From positions 1 to 36,641 of the forward strand of contig JANQKG010000021.1 of NCBI GenBank assembly GCA_028281235.1: 36,641 nt of DNA, written 5' to 3'. Within the stretch, counting starts at the first letter, position 1, and every line of letters begins with the position of its first letter. This document shows positions 24,398 to 32,480 of the stretch, piece after piece. This DNA comes from Afifellaceae bacterium. Lineage in GTDB: Bacteria > Pseudomonadota > Alphaproteobacteria > Rhizobiales > Afifellaceae. A model generated the notes under the pieces. The model saw nothing but the letters and a program-made list of their open reading frames with translations, searched no databases and was not told where the DNA came from. Both the position numbers and the translations under genes were made by a program.

Positions 24398-24973
24398 ATG
24401 AGTGAGACCGACGCCGAGAACGGTCGGACCGCAACACCGCTGGAGCCGGGACTGGCGCTGGTGACGATCTGCGTCGGGGTGATGCTGGCCCTCTTCGCCG
24501 AGCAGCTTCTCGTCGGCAGCGACTTCTCCTTCGAACGACGGTTCATGACGTTGGAGCCGACAGTCTTTCCACGCGTTGTCGGCGCTCTGCTTGTCGTGTT
24601 TGGCGGTTCCTACGTCTTGCAGTGGCTCTCGGCGGACGGCATTCGCAGGCTCGCAATCCCCACGTTGGGGCCGCTCGCCCGGCCGTTCGTCGCGCTGGGG
24701 CTTCTGTTCGCCTATGCCACACTGATCCCGGCGCTCGGCTATGGCTGGGCAACGGCTGTCATAGTGTTCACCGCATCCTACTGGATGGGGATCGGCAGCC
24801 TGTTCGGGGCGGCGGTTTACGCCCTTATCGCCACGATCGTCATTCGCTTCATCTTCGAGCGGGTGCTGCTGGTCGGCCTGCCGCAAGCGCGTATCGCGCC
24901 GCTGCGCGACGCCGAGAACGCCGTCATGTCGTTCTTGTCGGCCGTTCTGAACGCCGTGTTTTTGACGGCCTGA
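24398..24973 (+). CDS. tctB: Tripartite tricarboxylate transporter, small membrane subunit (TctB), system 1
   Basis: A 191-residue membrane protein with about four hydrophobic segments (ALVTICVGVMLALFAEQLL, VVGALLVVFGGSYVLQWL, FVALGLLFAYATLIPALGY and the paired C-terminal helices). The motif MTLEPTVFPRVVGALL after the first helix is typical of TctB. It stands directly before tctA (5-bp gap). TctB is the small subunit of the secondary transporter that imports carboxylates captured by TctC. Confidence 0.85.
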   Translation: MSETDAENGRTATPLEPGLALVTICVGVMLALFAEQLLVGSDFSFERRFMTLEPTVFPRVVGALLVVFGGSYVLQWLSADGIRRLAIPTLGPLARPFVALGLLFAYATLIPALGYGWATAVIVFTASYWMGIGSLFGAAVYALIATIVIRFIFERVLLVGLPQARIAPLRDAENAVMSFLSAVLNAVFLTA

Positions 24974-24978
24974 ACCCC

Positions 24979-26541
24979 ATGCTCGACGTCCTGTTTGCCG
25001 CGCTGGCCTACCTCGCCGACCCGCTGATCTACCTCTACATCCTGCTCGGGGTTTTGGTCGGGATCGTTTTCGGTGCGCTGCCGGGCCTGTCGACGATCCT
25101 CGCCGTTTCAATCCTGCTGCCGATCTCCTTCGCGCTTGATCCGATACACGGGATTCCCTTCCTTATCGGCATCTACAAGGGCGGCATCTATGGCGGTTCC
25201 ATACCGGCCATCCTTCTCGGCATTCCCGGAACCGCGGCGTCCATCGTCAGCGCCATCGAGGGGCCGTTGCTGACGCGCGCCGGCAAGGCGCGCAAGGCCC
25301 TGGAGATGGCTCTCTACTCCTCCGCGATCGGCGACATCATCTCCGACATCGTCACGATCGTCCTCATCGGGGCCGTCGCCGCCGTGGTGCTGATGATCGG
25401 GCCGCCGGAGGTCTTTGCGATCATCGTCTTCTCGCTGGTTCTCATCGCCAGCGTATCCGGCGATTCGGGCGTCAAGGGCGCCATAGCGGCCTGTCTCGGC
25501 CTGGCGCTGGGCCTCATCGGCTCCGATCCGGCGACCGGCGTGACGCGGATGACCTTCGGCCTCGATGTGCTGGCCGGCGGCATTCCGTTGATCCCGCTGG
25601 TCATCGGACTGTTCGCGGTGCCCGAGATCCTGGCGTCTTTTGAGCGCCGGGCGGGACGTTTCGTGGAGACGAGCGTCGCTGGCGCGACCGATGGCGAGCC
25701 GCTGCGCCCGTGGGAGCTTTGGAGATCGGCGCGGACGATCATGCGGTCTTCGGCCATCGGCGTCGGCATCGGCATGGTCCCCGGGCTCGGCCAGGCGACG
25801 GCGGGTTTCGTTGGCTACAGCGCGGCCAAGCGAGCCGCCGGCCCGCAGTCGGATTTCGGCAAGGGCACGCTTGACGGAATTGCCGCGCCGGAAGCAGCCA
25901 ACAATGCGGTGAACGGGCCGACCCTGGTTCCGCTTCTGACCCTGGGCATTCCGGGCGATGCGGTCACCGCCATCCTGCTCGGCGCTTTCATCGCTCATGG
26001 CCTGCGGCCGGGCCCGTTGCTGCTGGAGGAGTCCGGCCCTCTTGTCTATGCGATCCTGCTGTCCATCATCATCGCCAATCTTATCTTTGTCGTTGTCGGC
26101 TATATCGTTTTGAAGCCGTTCGTGCGCTTGATCCAGTTGCGCAAGGCGGCCCTCGTGCCGATCATCATGGCACTCAGCGTGCTCGGCGTCTTGTCCGTCG
26201 GTGGTGTGCCGGAGTTGCTTCTGGCGCTCGTTATCGGCACCGGCGGCTATCTCATGCGCCGGGCCGGGTTCGACCTGGCGCCACTGATCATCGCCTTCAT
26301 TCTCGCCGACTCCATCGAATTCACGCTGAGTCAGAGCCTGCTTTATGCGCGTGGCGACCTGGCGGCGTACTTCTTCACCGAGCGTCCGGCCGCCGGTGCA
26401 CTCCTGTCGGTCGCGCTCGTCTGGGCAGCCTATCTCACCGTCTCCCGCGTGCGCCGGTCGATGAGGGCATCGCGACCTCGTGAACCTGGCCGCGTGACAG
26501 CCTCCCCCGACATTCCAACCGAAGAAAGGAAGAAGCCATGA
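24979..26541 (+). CDS. tctA: Tripartite tricarboxylate transporter, large membrane subunit (TctA), system 1
   Basis: A 520-residue protein with about twelve hydrophobic segments. The start at 24979 (MLDVLFAALAYLADPLIYL) is chosen because the open frame upstream only overlaps tctB out of frame. Family motifs are GIVFGALPGLSTILAVSILL, GGIYGGSIPAILLGIPGT and the second copy LLTLGIPGDAVTAILLGA, preceded by GIAAPEAANNAVNGP. These paired signatures form the substrate path of TctA. It overlaps tctC by 4 bp (ATGA). Confidence 0.93.
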   Translation: MLDVLFAALAYLADPLIYLYILLGVLVGIVFGALPGLSTILAVSILLPISFALDPIHGIPFLIGIYKGGIYGGSIPAILLGIPGTAASIVSAIEGPLLTRAGKARKALEMALYSSAIGDIISDIVTIVLIGAVAAVVLMIGPPEVFAIIVFSLVLIASVSGDSGVKGAIAACLGLALGLIGSDPATGVTRMTFGLDVLAGGIPLIPLVIGLFAVPEILASFERRAGRFVETSVAGATDGEPLRPWELWRSARTIMRSSAIGVGIGMVPGLGQATAGFVGYSAAKRAAGPQSDFGKGTLDGIAAPEAANNAVNGPTLVPLLTLGIPGDAVTAILLGAFIAHGLRPGPLLLEESGPLVYAILLSIIIANLIFVVVGYIVLKPFVRLIQLRKAALVPIIMALSVLGVLSVGGVPELLLALVIGTGGYLMRRAGFDLAPLIIAFILADSIEFTLSQSLLYARGDLAAYFFTERPAAGALLSVALVWAAYLTVSRVRRSMRASRPREPGRVTASPDIPTEERKKP

Positions 26542-27518
26542 GACAGTTGTTGAGAACCGCGATTGGCCTCGCGGTCGCGGCGTTGTTTGTTGTGCCGTCG
26601 GCCGAGCTTCGCGCGCAAGAATATCCGGAGCGCCCGATCACCGTCGTTCTGCCGATGGGACCGGGCGGGAGCCACGACATTCATGCCCGCGGCATCACCA
26701 GCGTCTTGTCCGACGTGCTCGGGCAGCCGGTGATCATGCGCTTCGTTCCCGGCGCCGGAGGTGTCCAGGGCACGGAGGCCGTTCTAGCCGCCGACCCTGA
26801 CGGCTACACCATCCTCTTCAGTTCCAACGGCAACGACCAGGTCCTGCCGCAAACGCGCGAGGTCACGTACAACACTCTTGAGGATCTGACGACGCTCGCC
26901 CGCATCAACATGGCTCAGCCGATCCTCGTAGCCGCCGCCGATGCCCCCTACGACAGCGTTGAGGAATTCGTTGCCTACGCCAAGGAACGGCCGGCCGAGG
27001 TCAATTTCGGTGTCGTCGGCCTTTGGGGAGCGACCTACGTGGCGACCATCCAGTTCCTCCAAGCCACCGGTATCGACGTCAATCTGATTCCGCATCGTGG
27101 AGGCGGCGATGCCGTGCAGGGAGTCCTGTCGGGTCAGGACCAGATCACCTGGCTGTACACCTCTCCTGTGAAATCGCATGTAGTGGCCCGGACGATGAAA
27201 GTCCTTGCCGTGGCGGGCGACGAGCAGGTGACGCATGATCCGGCCTTCTCCGACGTGCCGACCATGGCCGCGCTTGGCTATCCGGAGGTCAACTTCACGT
27301 TGGAACGGGTGTTCTTCGCGCCGTCGGCGATGCCCGCGGATGCGCTTGCACGGCTGCGGGAGGCATTCAAGGAGATCATCGATCATCCTTCGTTCAAGGC
27401 GTATATGGGAAGAATCGGCGAACCCCTGCATTTCATGTCCGGTGAGGAGTACGACGCGTTGCGGGCCGAACGCTTTGAGTCCTATAGCGCCCTGATTGAG
27501 AGCTCAAAGCGCAATTGA
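26538..27518 (+). CDS. tctC: Tripartite tricarboxylate transporter binding protein (TctC/Bug family), system 1
   Basis: A 326-residue periplasmic protein with a signal peptide ending near SAELRA (about 26). It starts its mature part with QEYPERPITVVLPMGPGG and has the ligand-loop VPGAGGVQGTEAVL, as in Bug proteins that bind dicarboxylates and amides. It is the last gene, translationally coupled to tctA by the ATGA overlap. The substrate is unknown; position next to RidA and the opine/aldolase block suggests an organic acid linked to it. Hairpins lie in the 277 bp downstream. Confidence 0.92.
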   Translation: MRQLLRTAIGLAVAALFVVPSAELRAQEYPERPITVVLPMGPGGSHDIHARGITSVLSDVLGQPVIMRFVPGAGGVQGTEAVLAADPDGYTILFSSNGNDQVLPQTREVTYNTLEDLTTLARINMAQPILVAAADAPYDSVEEFVAYAKERPAEVNFGVVGLWGATYVATIQFLQATGIDVNLIPHRGGGDAVQGVLSGQDQITWLYTSPVKSHVVARTMKVLAVAGDEQVTHDPAFSDVPTMAALGYPEVNFTLERVFFAPSAMPADALARLREAFKEIIDHPSFKAYMGRIGEPLHFMSGEEYDALRAERFESYSALIESSKRN

Positions 27519-27611
27519 GCCGACAGTATCTGCGTCGTCGGTAGGCGCGCCTAATTGCGGCGAGCAAGTCCCACCGGGGCGCCAGCGACGAGGTTCGAGG
27601 GTCGCGGCCTC

Positions 27612-27710
27612 CACAGCGGTCCGGGTTCAGGTCCGCTGTGCAGCCGCCGGCCAGGTGTTCAATCCCGCGGAGTGATGGAATCAGCTTAGCTTTGGTCTCA
27701 TCACTCCGCG
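27612..27710. terminator. Two hairpins between tctC and the aldehyde dehydrogenase pseudogene
   Basis: One stem has 8-base arms (27612-27619 and 27633-27640, loop 13). The second has 12-base perfect arms (27666-27677 and 27699-27710, loop 21). They sit in the 277-bp gap where tctC and the pseudogene converge. Neither has a U-tract, so a bidirectional Rho-independent role is only possible, not clear. Confidence 0.4.
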
Positions 27711-27795
27711 CATGCGGTGGCTGACGGGGACGCCGGGCTCGTCTCGCCTTGCATCGCCCCGCGGCGCAGGCCTTGCGCGTCATCGGGGTACGACA

Positions 27796-28825
27796 TCAGA
27801 CGTGACGAAGTTTGATGTACTTGGGCTCCAGATAGTCAAAAATTCCGAGTTTCCCACCCTCTCGGCCAAAGCCGCTTTCCTTGACGCCGCCGAACGGAAT
27901 CTCGGCTGCCGCCAAATAGCATGTCGTTCACGCCTACCGTGCCGACCTCCAGCGCGTCTGAGGCCTTGCGGGCGGTCTCAAGGGACTGCGAGAAGACGTA
28001 GCCGGCGAGCCCAAAGGGGGTCGAGTTGGCCCGCGCGACAGCGTCATCGAAGGTTAAGAAGCCGGAGATCGGGGCGATAGGGCCAAACGGCTCCTCATGC
28101 ATGACGGATGCCGCTTCGGGAACGTCGTCGAGGACCGTCGGCTCGAAGAACCAGCCCTTGTTGGACTCCACCGGGCGCCGACGAGCAGTGTGGCGCCCTT
28201 GTCAAGCGCTTCGCTGGTCATCGCTTCAATTCGGTCGCGGCCTCGCAAGTTGATCAGCGGGCCACATGTGACGTCGGGGTCGACTCCGCTTCCCAATTTC
28301 AACGAGGCGGCGGCCGTGGCCACTTCGTGCGCGAACGCGTGTTTGATGGAATCGTGCACGTAGAACCGGCTGGGGGAATGCAGACCTGTCCGTGGTTGCG
28401 GAACTTCGCTGCGGCACACGCCCGCGCTGCGGCGATCGGGTCGGCGTCCGCGAACACAAGCACCGGTGCATGCCCGAGTTCCAGACTGATGCGTTTCAGA
28501 TCCTCAGCCGCCTGCCGCATGATCAACTTGCCCACCGGCACCGAACCAGTGAGGGAGACCTTTCGGATCACGGGTGAGGCGATGAGGTGCGCCGACATCT
28601 CGGCGGAGTCCCCCGTCACCAGTCCGAGCGCGCCGTCTGGTAGACCGGCCTCGTGTGGCGTCGGCGAACAGAAAGCTGGACGAGGGAGTCTCCGAGGACG
28701 GCTTCAGGATAATTTGTGCAGCCGGCCGCCAGCGCCGCCGCGAGCTTGCGAGCGGGCAGCGGCGTCGGAAAGTTCCAAGCCGAGAAGGCTGCAACCGGTC
28801 CAACGGGCGCATAGATGACGTCAAG
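27796..28825 (-). pseudogene. NAD(P)-dependent aldehyde dehydrogenase, 5'-truncated and frameshifted
   Basis: On the minus strand the family reads continuously only if the frame is changed five times, near 28715, 28650, 28375, 28172 and 27905. Successive pieces are GPVAAFSAWNFPTPLPARK, ILKPSSETPSSSFLFADA, VTGDSAEMSAHLIASPVIRK, the catalytic-cysteine stretch AKFRNHGQVCI (Cys codon 28380-28382), RFYVHDSIKHAFA, EEPFGPIAPISGFLTF and the C-terminus [16 protein letters not shown] ending at a TGA (27796-27798). The order matches succinate-semialdehyde-type dehydrogenases. About the first 130 residues are missing and replaced by an aminotransferase stub. With five breaks this is a dead gene, unless the assembly is poor only here. 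Confidence 0.85.
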
Positions 28826-28830
28826 GCGCA

Positions 28831-28932
28831 GCCCCAGTCGAGAAGCGGGATCCTCGCCTCGTCGATCGGCATGTAGTCGCCGTTGATGAAAGCAATGCCA
28901 CGCCGGGCGAGTAAGGGTTCGCATTGCCAATT
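28831..28932 (-). pseudogene. N-terminal stub of a class IV aminotransferase
   Basis: After a TGA at 28933-28935, this stretch reads ...ARRGIAFINGDY followed by MPIDEARIPLLDWG. That is the start of class IV (D-amino acid/branched-chain type) aminotransferases, which carry FVNGEFVPI-DEARIS-LDWGF at this place. The match stops at about 28831, where the aldehyde dehydrogenase similarity begins in another frame. It is different from the intact aminotransferase at 21518-22456, so it is a relic of another gene, joined here by deletion. Confidence 0.6.
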
Positions 28933-29045
28933 TCATCGCCGGTCACCCACCGGAGGCGTTTGCGAATATCGTGAACGACGGCGCCTCCCGGCGCCGCGGC
29001 AAGAACATGGCCACCGTGATCGCGATTGAGGGTGGGAAGCCATGA
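28917..29045 (+). pseudogene. C-terminal tail of an unidentified gene, coupled to the RraA-like gene
   Basis: The plus-strand frame contains IANFIAGHPPEAFANIVN, then ASRRRGKNMATVIAIEGG and ends in TGA (29043-29045), which overlaps the RraA-like ATG as ATGA. The coupling and clean protein-like sequence suggest the end of a real gene whose 5' part was lost. It overlaps the aminotransferase stub on the other strand. The family was not recognised; a D-2-hydroxyacid dehydrogenase tail is a weak guess. Confidence 0.35.
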
Positions 29046-29681
29046 GCGTCATACACCACGAGCCCCGCCATCCGCCGGTCAAGTCTGCAGAATTGGACGG
29101 CTGGGCCGCTCTCGGCACGGCGATTGTCAGTGACGAGCTCAACCGGTCGCAGACCATGGATCCGGGACTGCGGCCAGTACGGCCGGTGGGCACCGCCGTT
29201 ATTGGGCATGCGCTCACCGTGAGGTCCATGGTCGGCGATAATCTCGCCATTCATCATCGCCGAAGCGGTGCCCGGCACCGTTCTGGTCATCGCCGCCGGC
29301 GGTTTGGGGCCCAATGCTGTTTGGGGCGGTATTCTGCATCGGGCCGCGGAGCTGAAGGGTGCGGTCGCGGTGATTGTGGATGGCTGCATCCATGACAGTG
29401 CCGAGATATGTGCCTCGCCGGTGCCATGCTATGCATGCGGGACCGTGCCCGCCGGGCCGCAGAAGGGCTGGGGTGGGGAAATCAACTGCCACATCTCTGC
29501 AGGCGGTTGCGTCGTGGAGGGGGGCGACCTCGTACTCGCCGACGACGACGGGGTGGTGGTTGTTCCCGGCGACGAACAGGAAGCCGTGCGAGCGCGCTGT
29601 GGGGCTCGAGCAATTGCAGAGCGCGCGATCGTCGAGCGTCTGGAGGCCGGTGAGCCCACGGTTGCGATCTTCGACCTTTAA
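29042..29681 (+). pseudogene. RraA-family (4-hydroxy-4-methyl-2-oxoglutarate aldolase-like) gene with frameshift
   Basis: The first frame gives LGTAIVSDELNRSQTMDPGL, GTAVIGHALTVRSMVGDNLA and then turns to nonsense near 29252-29262. One frame further (one extra base or two missing) it resumes IAEAVPGTVLVIAAGGLGPN, AVWGGILHRAAELKG, GAVAVIVDGCIHDS and ends with ADDDGVVVVPGDEQEAV. The order and content match RraA/HMG aldolase-type proteins, including the G-x-x-W/L-G and VxDG-xxxD motifs around the metal and substrate site. Without the shift it would be about 213 residues. Functional only if the shift is an error or is bypassed; it belongs to the surrounding decay zone. Confidence 0.8.
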
Positions 29682-30309
29682 GCGGTCACTACGATGTAGC
29701 CACGTGTCGCTGGGCCTCTCGTCATCGCTTACATCTTGACGCCACTTCTGGAGAAGACCATCCGCGCCGGCCATATGATGTCGGCCAGAAGTTTCGACCC
29801 GCCAGTCACCCGGCCGATTTCCGCGACCTTTCTGGCTATAGCGGCGGCAACCCTGGTCTACGCCATGACAAGTGAAATCCGCGCGGCTGGCGGGCAGGGT
29901 CCGTTTGACGGACTAGCTGTAGTTCGATGGTGAACGCGGCTGGGTTGTCCCGTCGGGGGATCGGCGGTAGCGGGCCTCCGCTACCAGTTTTTCAATAAGT
30001 TAGATGAAACGCCGAATTTCTTAGCCTCACCTCTCAGGCTGGAATAGAGTGTAGCTCGGCTATCCTATCGGGCACACGCCGGGCGTAAGTGTCGTCGCCG
30101 AGAATGGCTTGATCTGCCGCCCGTTGATCATGAGCTTGATGAAGAAGGCGAGGTTCACGAGGTCGCTAGCACTCGGACATCCTCCCCGAACTGCTTCGTT
30201 AGGATCGCCGCGTCGATATGCTGACACCAACTTGGATCGAGTGCTCAAGTAACGCCTAGAGTGTAGGGACTGAAGTCGAATCGGAACCCAGCGGGTTCGC
30301 TGCCGAAGC
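29682..30309. other. 628-bp region without a recognised gene
   Basis: Frames here are weak: 29736-29933 (plus, TTG start, one short hydrophobic stretch ATFLAIAAATLVYA) and 30060-30359 (minus) have no family features. The clear element is a Rho-independent terminator at 29966-29992. The region probably contains more debris of the decay zone, between the RraA remnant and the end of tctA of system 2. Confidence 0.5.
29966..29992 (+). terminator. Rho-independent terminator
   Basis: GGTAGCGG and CCGCTACC form a perfect 8-base stem with loop GCCT, followed by AGTTTTTC. It has the classic form on the plus strand, yet lies 285 bp after the RraA-like stop and 33 bp after the doubtful frame 29736-29933. 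It may be the preserved 3' end of a lost gene. Confidence 0.75.
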
Positions 30310-31794
30310 TCAAGGGCTGGGCCGCCGCCGCATAGCATCCTGGATAAGCGGATAGGCAAGTGCGACGATCGCGATGATGAGCACGGTCAGGCTGATCGGG
30401 CGGGTCAGGAACACCGTCCAGTCGTTGTAGATGATCATCGACCGGCGGACGTTCTCCTCCAGGATCGGCCCCAGCACAAGCCCGAAGATGACGGGCGCCG
30501 TCGGCATGCCGATCCGGTTCATGAGATAACCGAGCACGCCGAAACCGGTCATGACGATGACGTCGAAGAAGGAGTTGCGGACGGCGAAGGACCCCACGAT
30601 GCAGAGAAGCGTCACACCGCTCAATAATACCGCCCGCGGTGCGTTGACGATGCGCGCGAACAGCCGGTTGCCGAGCATGCCGACAACGAGCGTCGCGACG
30701 ATGGCGAAGGCAAGCGCAACGTAGACGATGCCGACGAAGTCGATGTGTTGCGCGAACATAGTGGGTCCGGGCCTGAGGCCGTGGATCAGAAGCGCGCCGA
30801 TCAGGACGGCGGTCATCGAATCGCCGGGAATGCCAAGCGTGATCATCGGGATGAGCGCGCCGCCGACCCCGGCATTGTTCGCCGATTCCGGCGCCACCAC
30901 CCCTTCCGGGCAGCCCGTCCCGAATTTCTCCGGTGTCTTGGAGAGGCGTTTTTCAAGCGCGTAGGCGACGGTGACGGCAATGGCGGAACCGGCCGCGGGG
31001 ATGGCGCCAACAAAGGCGCCGATGACCGAGCCGCGAAGGCCTAGCGGCCACAGCGGGGCCGCTTCACGCCAAGGTGGCAGCAAGCGCCCGATCCTGGTGA
31101 CGGGTTGGAGCTTCTTTGCGCCGCGTTCAAGCCCCTTAAGCACTTCAGCGATGCCGAAGATGCCGACGGCGGCGGGGATGATCCCGAGGCCGGCCTGCAA
31201 ACCGTCGGTGCCGAACGTAAAACGCGCAACGTCCGTCGTCGTGTCCAGACCGATTGTGGCAAGCAACAGCCCGATCATGCCGGCAATCAATGCGAGGAAC
31301 GTCGAGCCCGGCGAGGCGTAGGCCAGCATAGCCAGTCCGAACACCGTAATCGCCGCGTATTCGGGGCTCTGAAAAGCCAGCGCGGCCTGGGCGACAAGCG
31401 GTGCGAAGATGACCAGCAGGCACCATCCGAGGAGACCACCGAGCGTGGAGGCGAGGAGGGCATAGGTCAGCGCCTCGCCTGCGCGCCCCTTGCGGCCCAT
31501 CGGATAGCCGTCCATCTGCGTGACGATCGCGCCCGGAGTGCCGGGGATGTTGATGAGGATCGCGGAGACGGAGCCGCCATAGACGCTCGCCGTGAAGACA
31601 GCCAGCAGAAAGACCATCGCATGCTCAAGGCTCATGCCGAACGAGAACGGCAGGAGCACCGCCAGCGACATTGTCGAACTGATGCCGGGGAGGGCGCCGA
31701 GCGCCGTGCCGATGACGACGCCGATCAGGCAGAGCCCGATCGCAAAGGGATCCGTTGCGATCTGGAGGAAGGCGGCGAAGGCGGCGTCAAGCAT
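30310..31794 (-). CDS. tctA: Tripartite tricarboxylate transporter, large membrane subunit (TctA), system 2
   Basis: A 494-residue protein with about ten to twelve hydrophobic segments. Family motifs are VIGTALGALPGISSTMSLAV, VYGGSVSAILINIPGTPGAI and MITLGIPGDSMTAVLIGALL, with PEGVVAPESANNAGVGGAL before the second. It is 15 bp after tctB and is the last gene of its operon. It is a distant paralogue of the tctA at 24979-26541, sharing the signatures but differing in most of the sequence, so the two systems are old and separate. Confidence 0.93.
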   Translation of the reverse strand: MLDAAFAAFLQIATDPFAIGLCLIGVVIGTALGALPGISSTMSLAVLLPFSFGMSLEHAMVFLLAVFTASVYGGSVSAILINIPGTPGAIVTQMDGYPMGRKGRAGEALTYALLASTLGGLLGWCLLVIFAPLVAQAALAFQSPEYAAITVFGLAMLAYASPGSTFLALIAGMIGLLLATIGLDTTTDVARFTFGTDGLQAGLGIIPAAVGIFGIAEVLKGLERGAKKLQPVTRIGRLLPPWREAAPLWPLGLRGSVIGAFVGAIPAAGSAIAVTVAYALEKRLSKTPEKFGTGCPEGVVAPESANNAGVGGALIPMITLGIPGDSMTAVLIGALLIHGLRPGPTMFAQHIDFVGIVYVALAFAIVATLVVGMLGNRLFARIVNAPRAVLLSGVTLLCIVGSFAVRNSFFDVIVMTGFGVLGYLMNRIGMPTAPVIFGLVLGPILEENVRRSMIIYNDWTVFLTRPISLTVLIIAIVALAYPLIQDAMRRRPSP

Positions 31795-31809
31795 GGCGCG
31801 CTGCGTTTG

Positions 31810-32298
31810 TCACAAAGGCACGCCGATCATCGTGCTGAACACCGTGAAGATGCCGTAGGCGACAAGAGCGCCGCCGCCGACCGCCAATGCGATCCCGCGC
31901 CGTCCTTCTCCATCGCGCCAGGCGATCAGCGCCGACCAGCCAGCCGTGAATACCAGCGCACACGCGAGGAAGCCGATGCGTGGGGCCAGCGCGACAAAGA
32001 TCAGCAGCGCAGCGACCATCGCGGCCGGCATCGCGACCGAAGCGATTCCGTTGCCAAGGTCCACGACACCACGCGCCCTGAGCGCATTGATGGCGCTGGT
32101 GACCGCAAGGCCAAGCGCCGACAGGCCGAGAAGCGTTAACATCACGATCGGCTGGAATGCCGGACCTGGGTCGCGGCCCCATTGCTGCATGACGATGGGA
32201 TCGGACACGAGATTGCGCCACAGGAGCATGACTCCTGCGACGATCATCACGCCGGTAATCGCGAGCGAGAGGCTGTGGCTCCGCAAAGTCTCCTTCAT
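31810..32298 (-). CDS. tctB: Tripartite tricarboxylate transporter, small membrane subunit (TctB), system 2
   Basis: A 162-residue membrane protein with about four hydrophobic helices. The first helix (LSLAITGVMIVAGVMLLWRN) is followed by WGRDPGPAFQPIVMLTLLGL, the TctB-type loop and second helix. A GAGGAGAG ribosome site precedes the ATG. It lies between tctC (182 bp upstream, with repeats and a hairpin) and tctA. It supports the same transporter as the neighbours. Confidence 0.85.
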   Translation of the reverse strand: MKETLRSHSLSLAITGVMIVAGVMLLWRNLVSDPIVMQQWGRDPGPAFQPIVMLTLLGLSALGLAVTSAINALRARGVVDLGNGIASVAMPAAMVAALLIFVALAPRIGFLACALVFTAGWSALIAWRDGEGRRGIALAVGGGALVAYGIFTVFSTMIGVPL

Positions 32299-32311
32299 GC
32301 TCTCCTCGCGT

Positions 32312-32436
32312 TAGAGCGTTTTCGCGTTTCGTTGAATCGCCATGACGCTCTAACTCTTCGTCTGAGCATGATCTTTATCCGAAATCCGGTGTCCACCCCG
32401 GATCGGGGCCCGGGGCATGCTTTTCGGGATCATGCT
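32312..32436. repeat. RIME-like mosaic palindromic intergenic element
   Basis: The element has two nested inverted parts. TAGAGCGT (32312-32319) pairs with ACGCTCTA (32345-32352), and AGCATGATC (32365-32373) pairs with GATCATGCT (32428-32436), with TCCGAAATCCGG and TTTTCGGGATCATGCT inside. This closely resembles the RIME-type intergenic repeats (GCATGATC...CCGAAAACCGG...TTTTCGGGATCATGC) spread through Rhizobiales genomes. It supports the assignment to that order. It also holds an unusual GC-rich insert (32395-32418). Confidence 0.7.
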
Positions 32437-32443
32437 TTAGGGT

Positions 32444-32469
32444 CAGCTCCGCCCGATCGGGCGGAGCTG
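32444..32469 (-). other. 26-bp perfect palindrome directly after tctC (system 2)
   Basis: A perfect palindrome with 13-base arms (CAGCTCCGCCCGA and its complement) lies 12 bases after the tctC stop, before the RIME-like repeat and tctB. It can form a very stable hairpin in mRNA. No U-tract follows on the minus strand. It probably protects the tctC message from decay or reduces read-through into tctB-tctA. Confidence 0.7.
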
Positions 32470-32480
32470 GTGTTCGGTAG

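Noticed and set aside
24224-26000. Long antisense open frames opposite tctB and tctA
   Set aside because: Arg/Asp/Gly-rich shadow frames caused by high GC at third positions; the sense genes have clear families.
27796-29681. Programmed frameshifting in the aldehyde dehydrogenase and RraA genes
   Set aside because: Five separate shifts plus loss of the N-terminus in the dehydrogenase fit decay, and no slippery sequence with a downstream structure was seen at the break points.
29736-29933. 65-residue open frame ending just before a terminator
   Set aside because: TTG start without a ribosome site and no family resemblance. Mentioned only as a possibility because of the terminator behind it.
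30060-30359. 99-residue minus-strand open frame overlapping the end of tctA
   Set aside because: It overlaps a certain gene, has no recognisable motif and is rich in Arg/Ser as noncoding frames are here.
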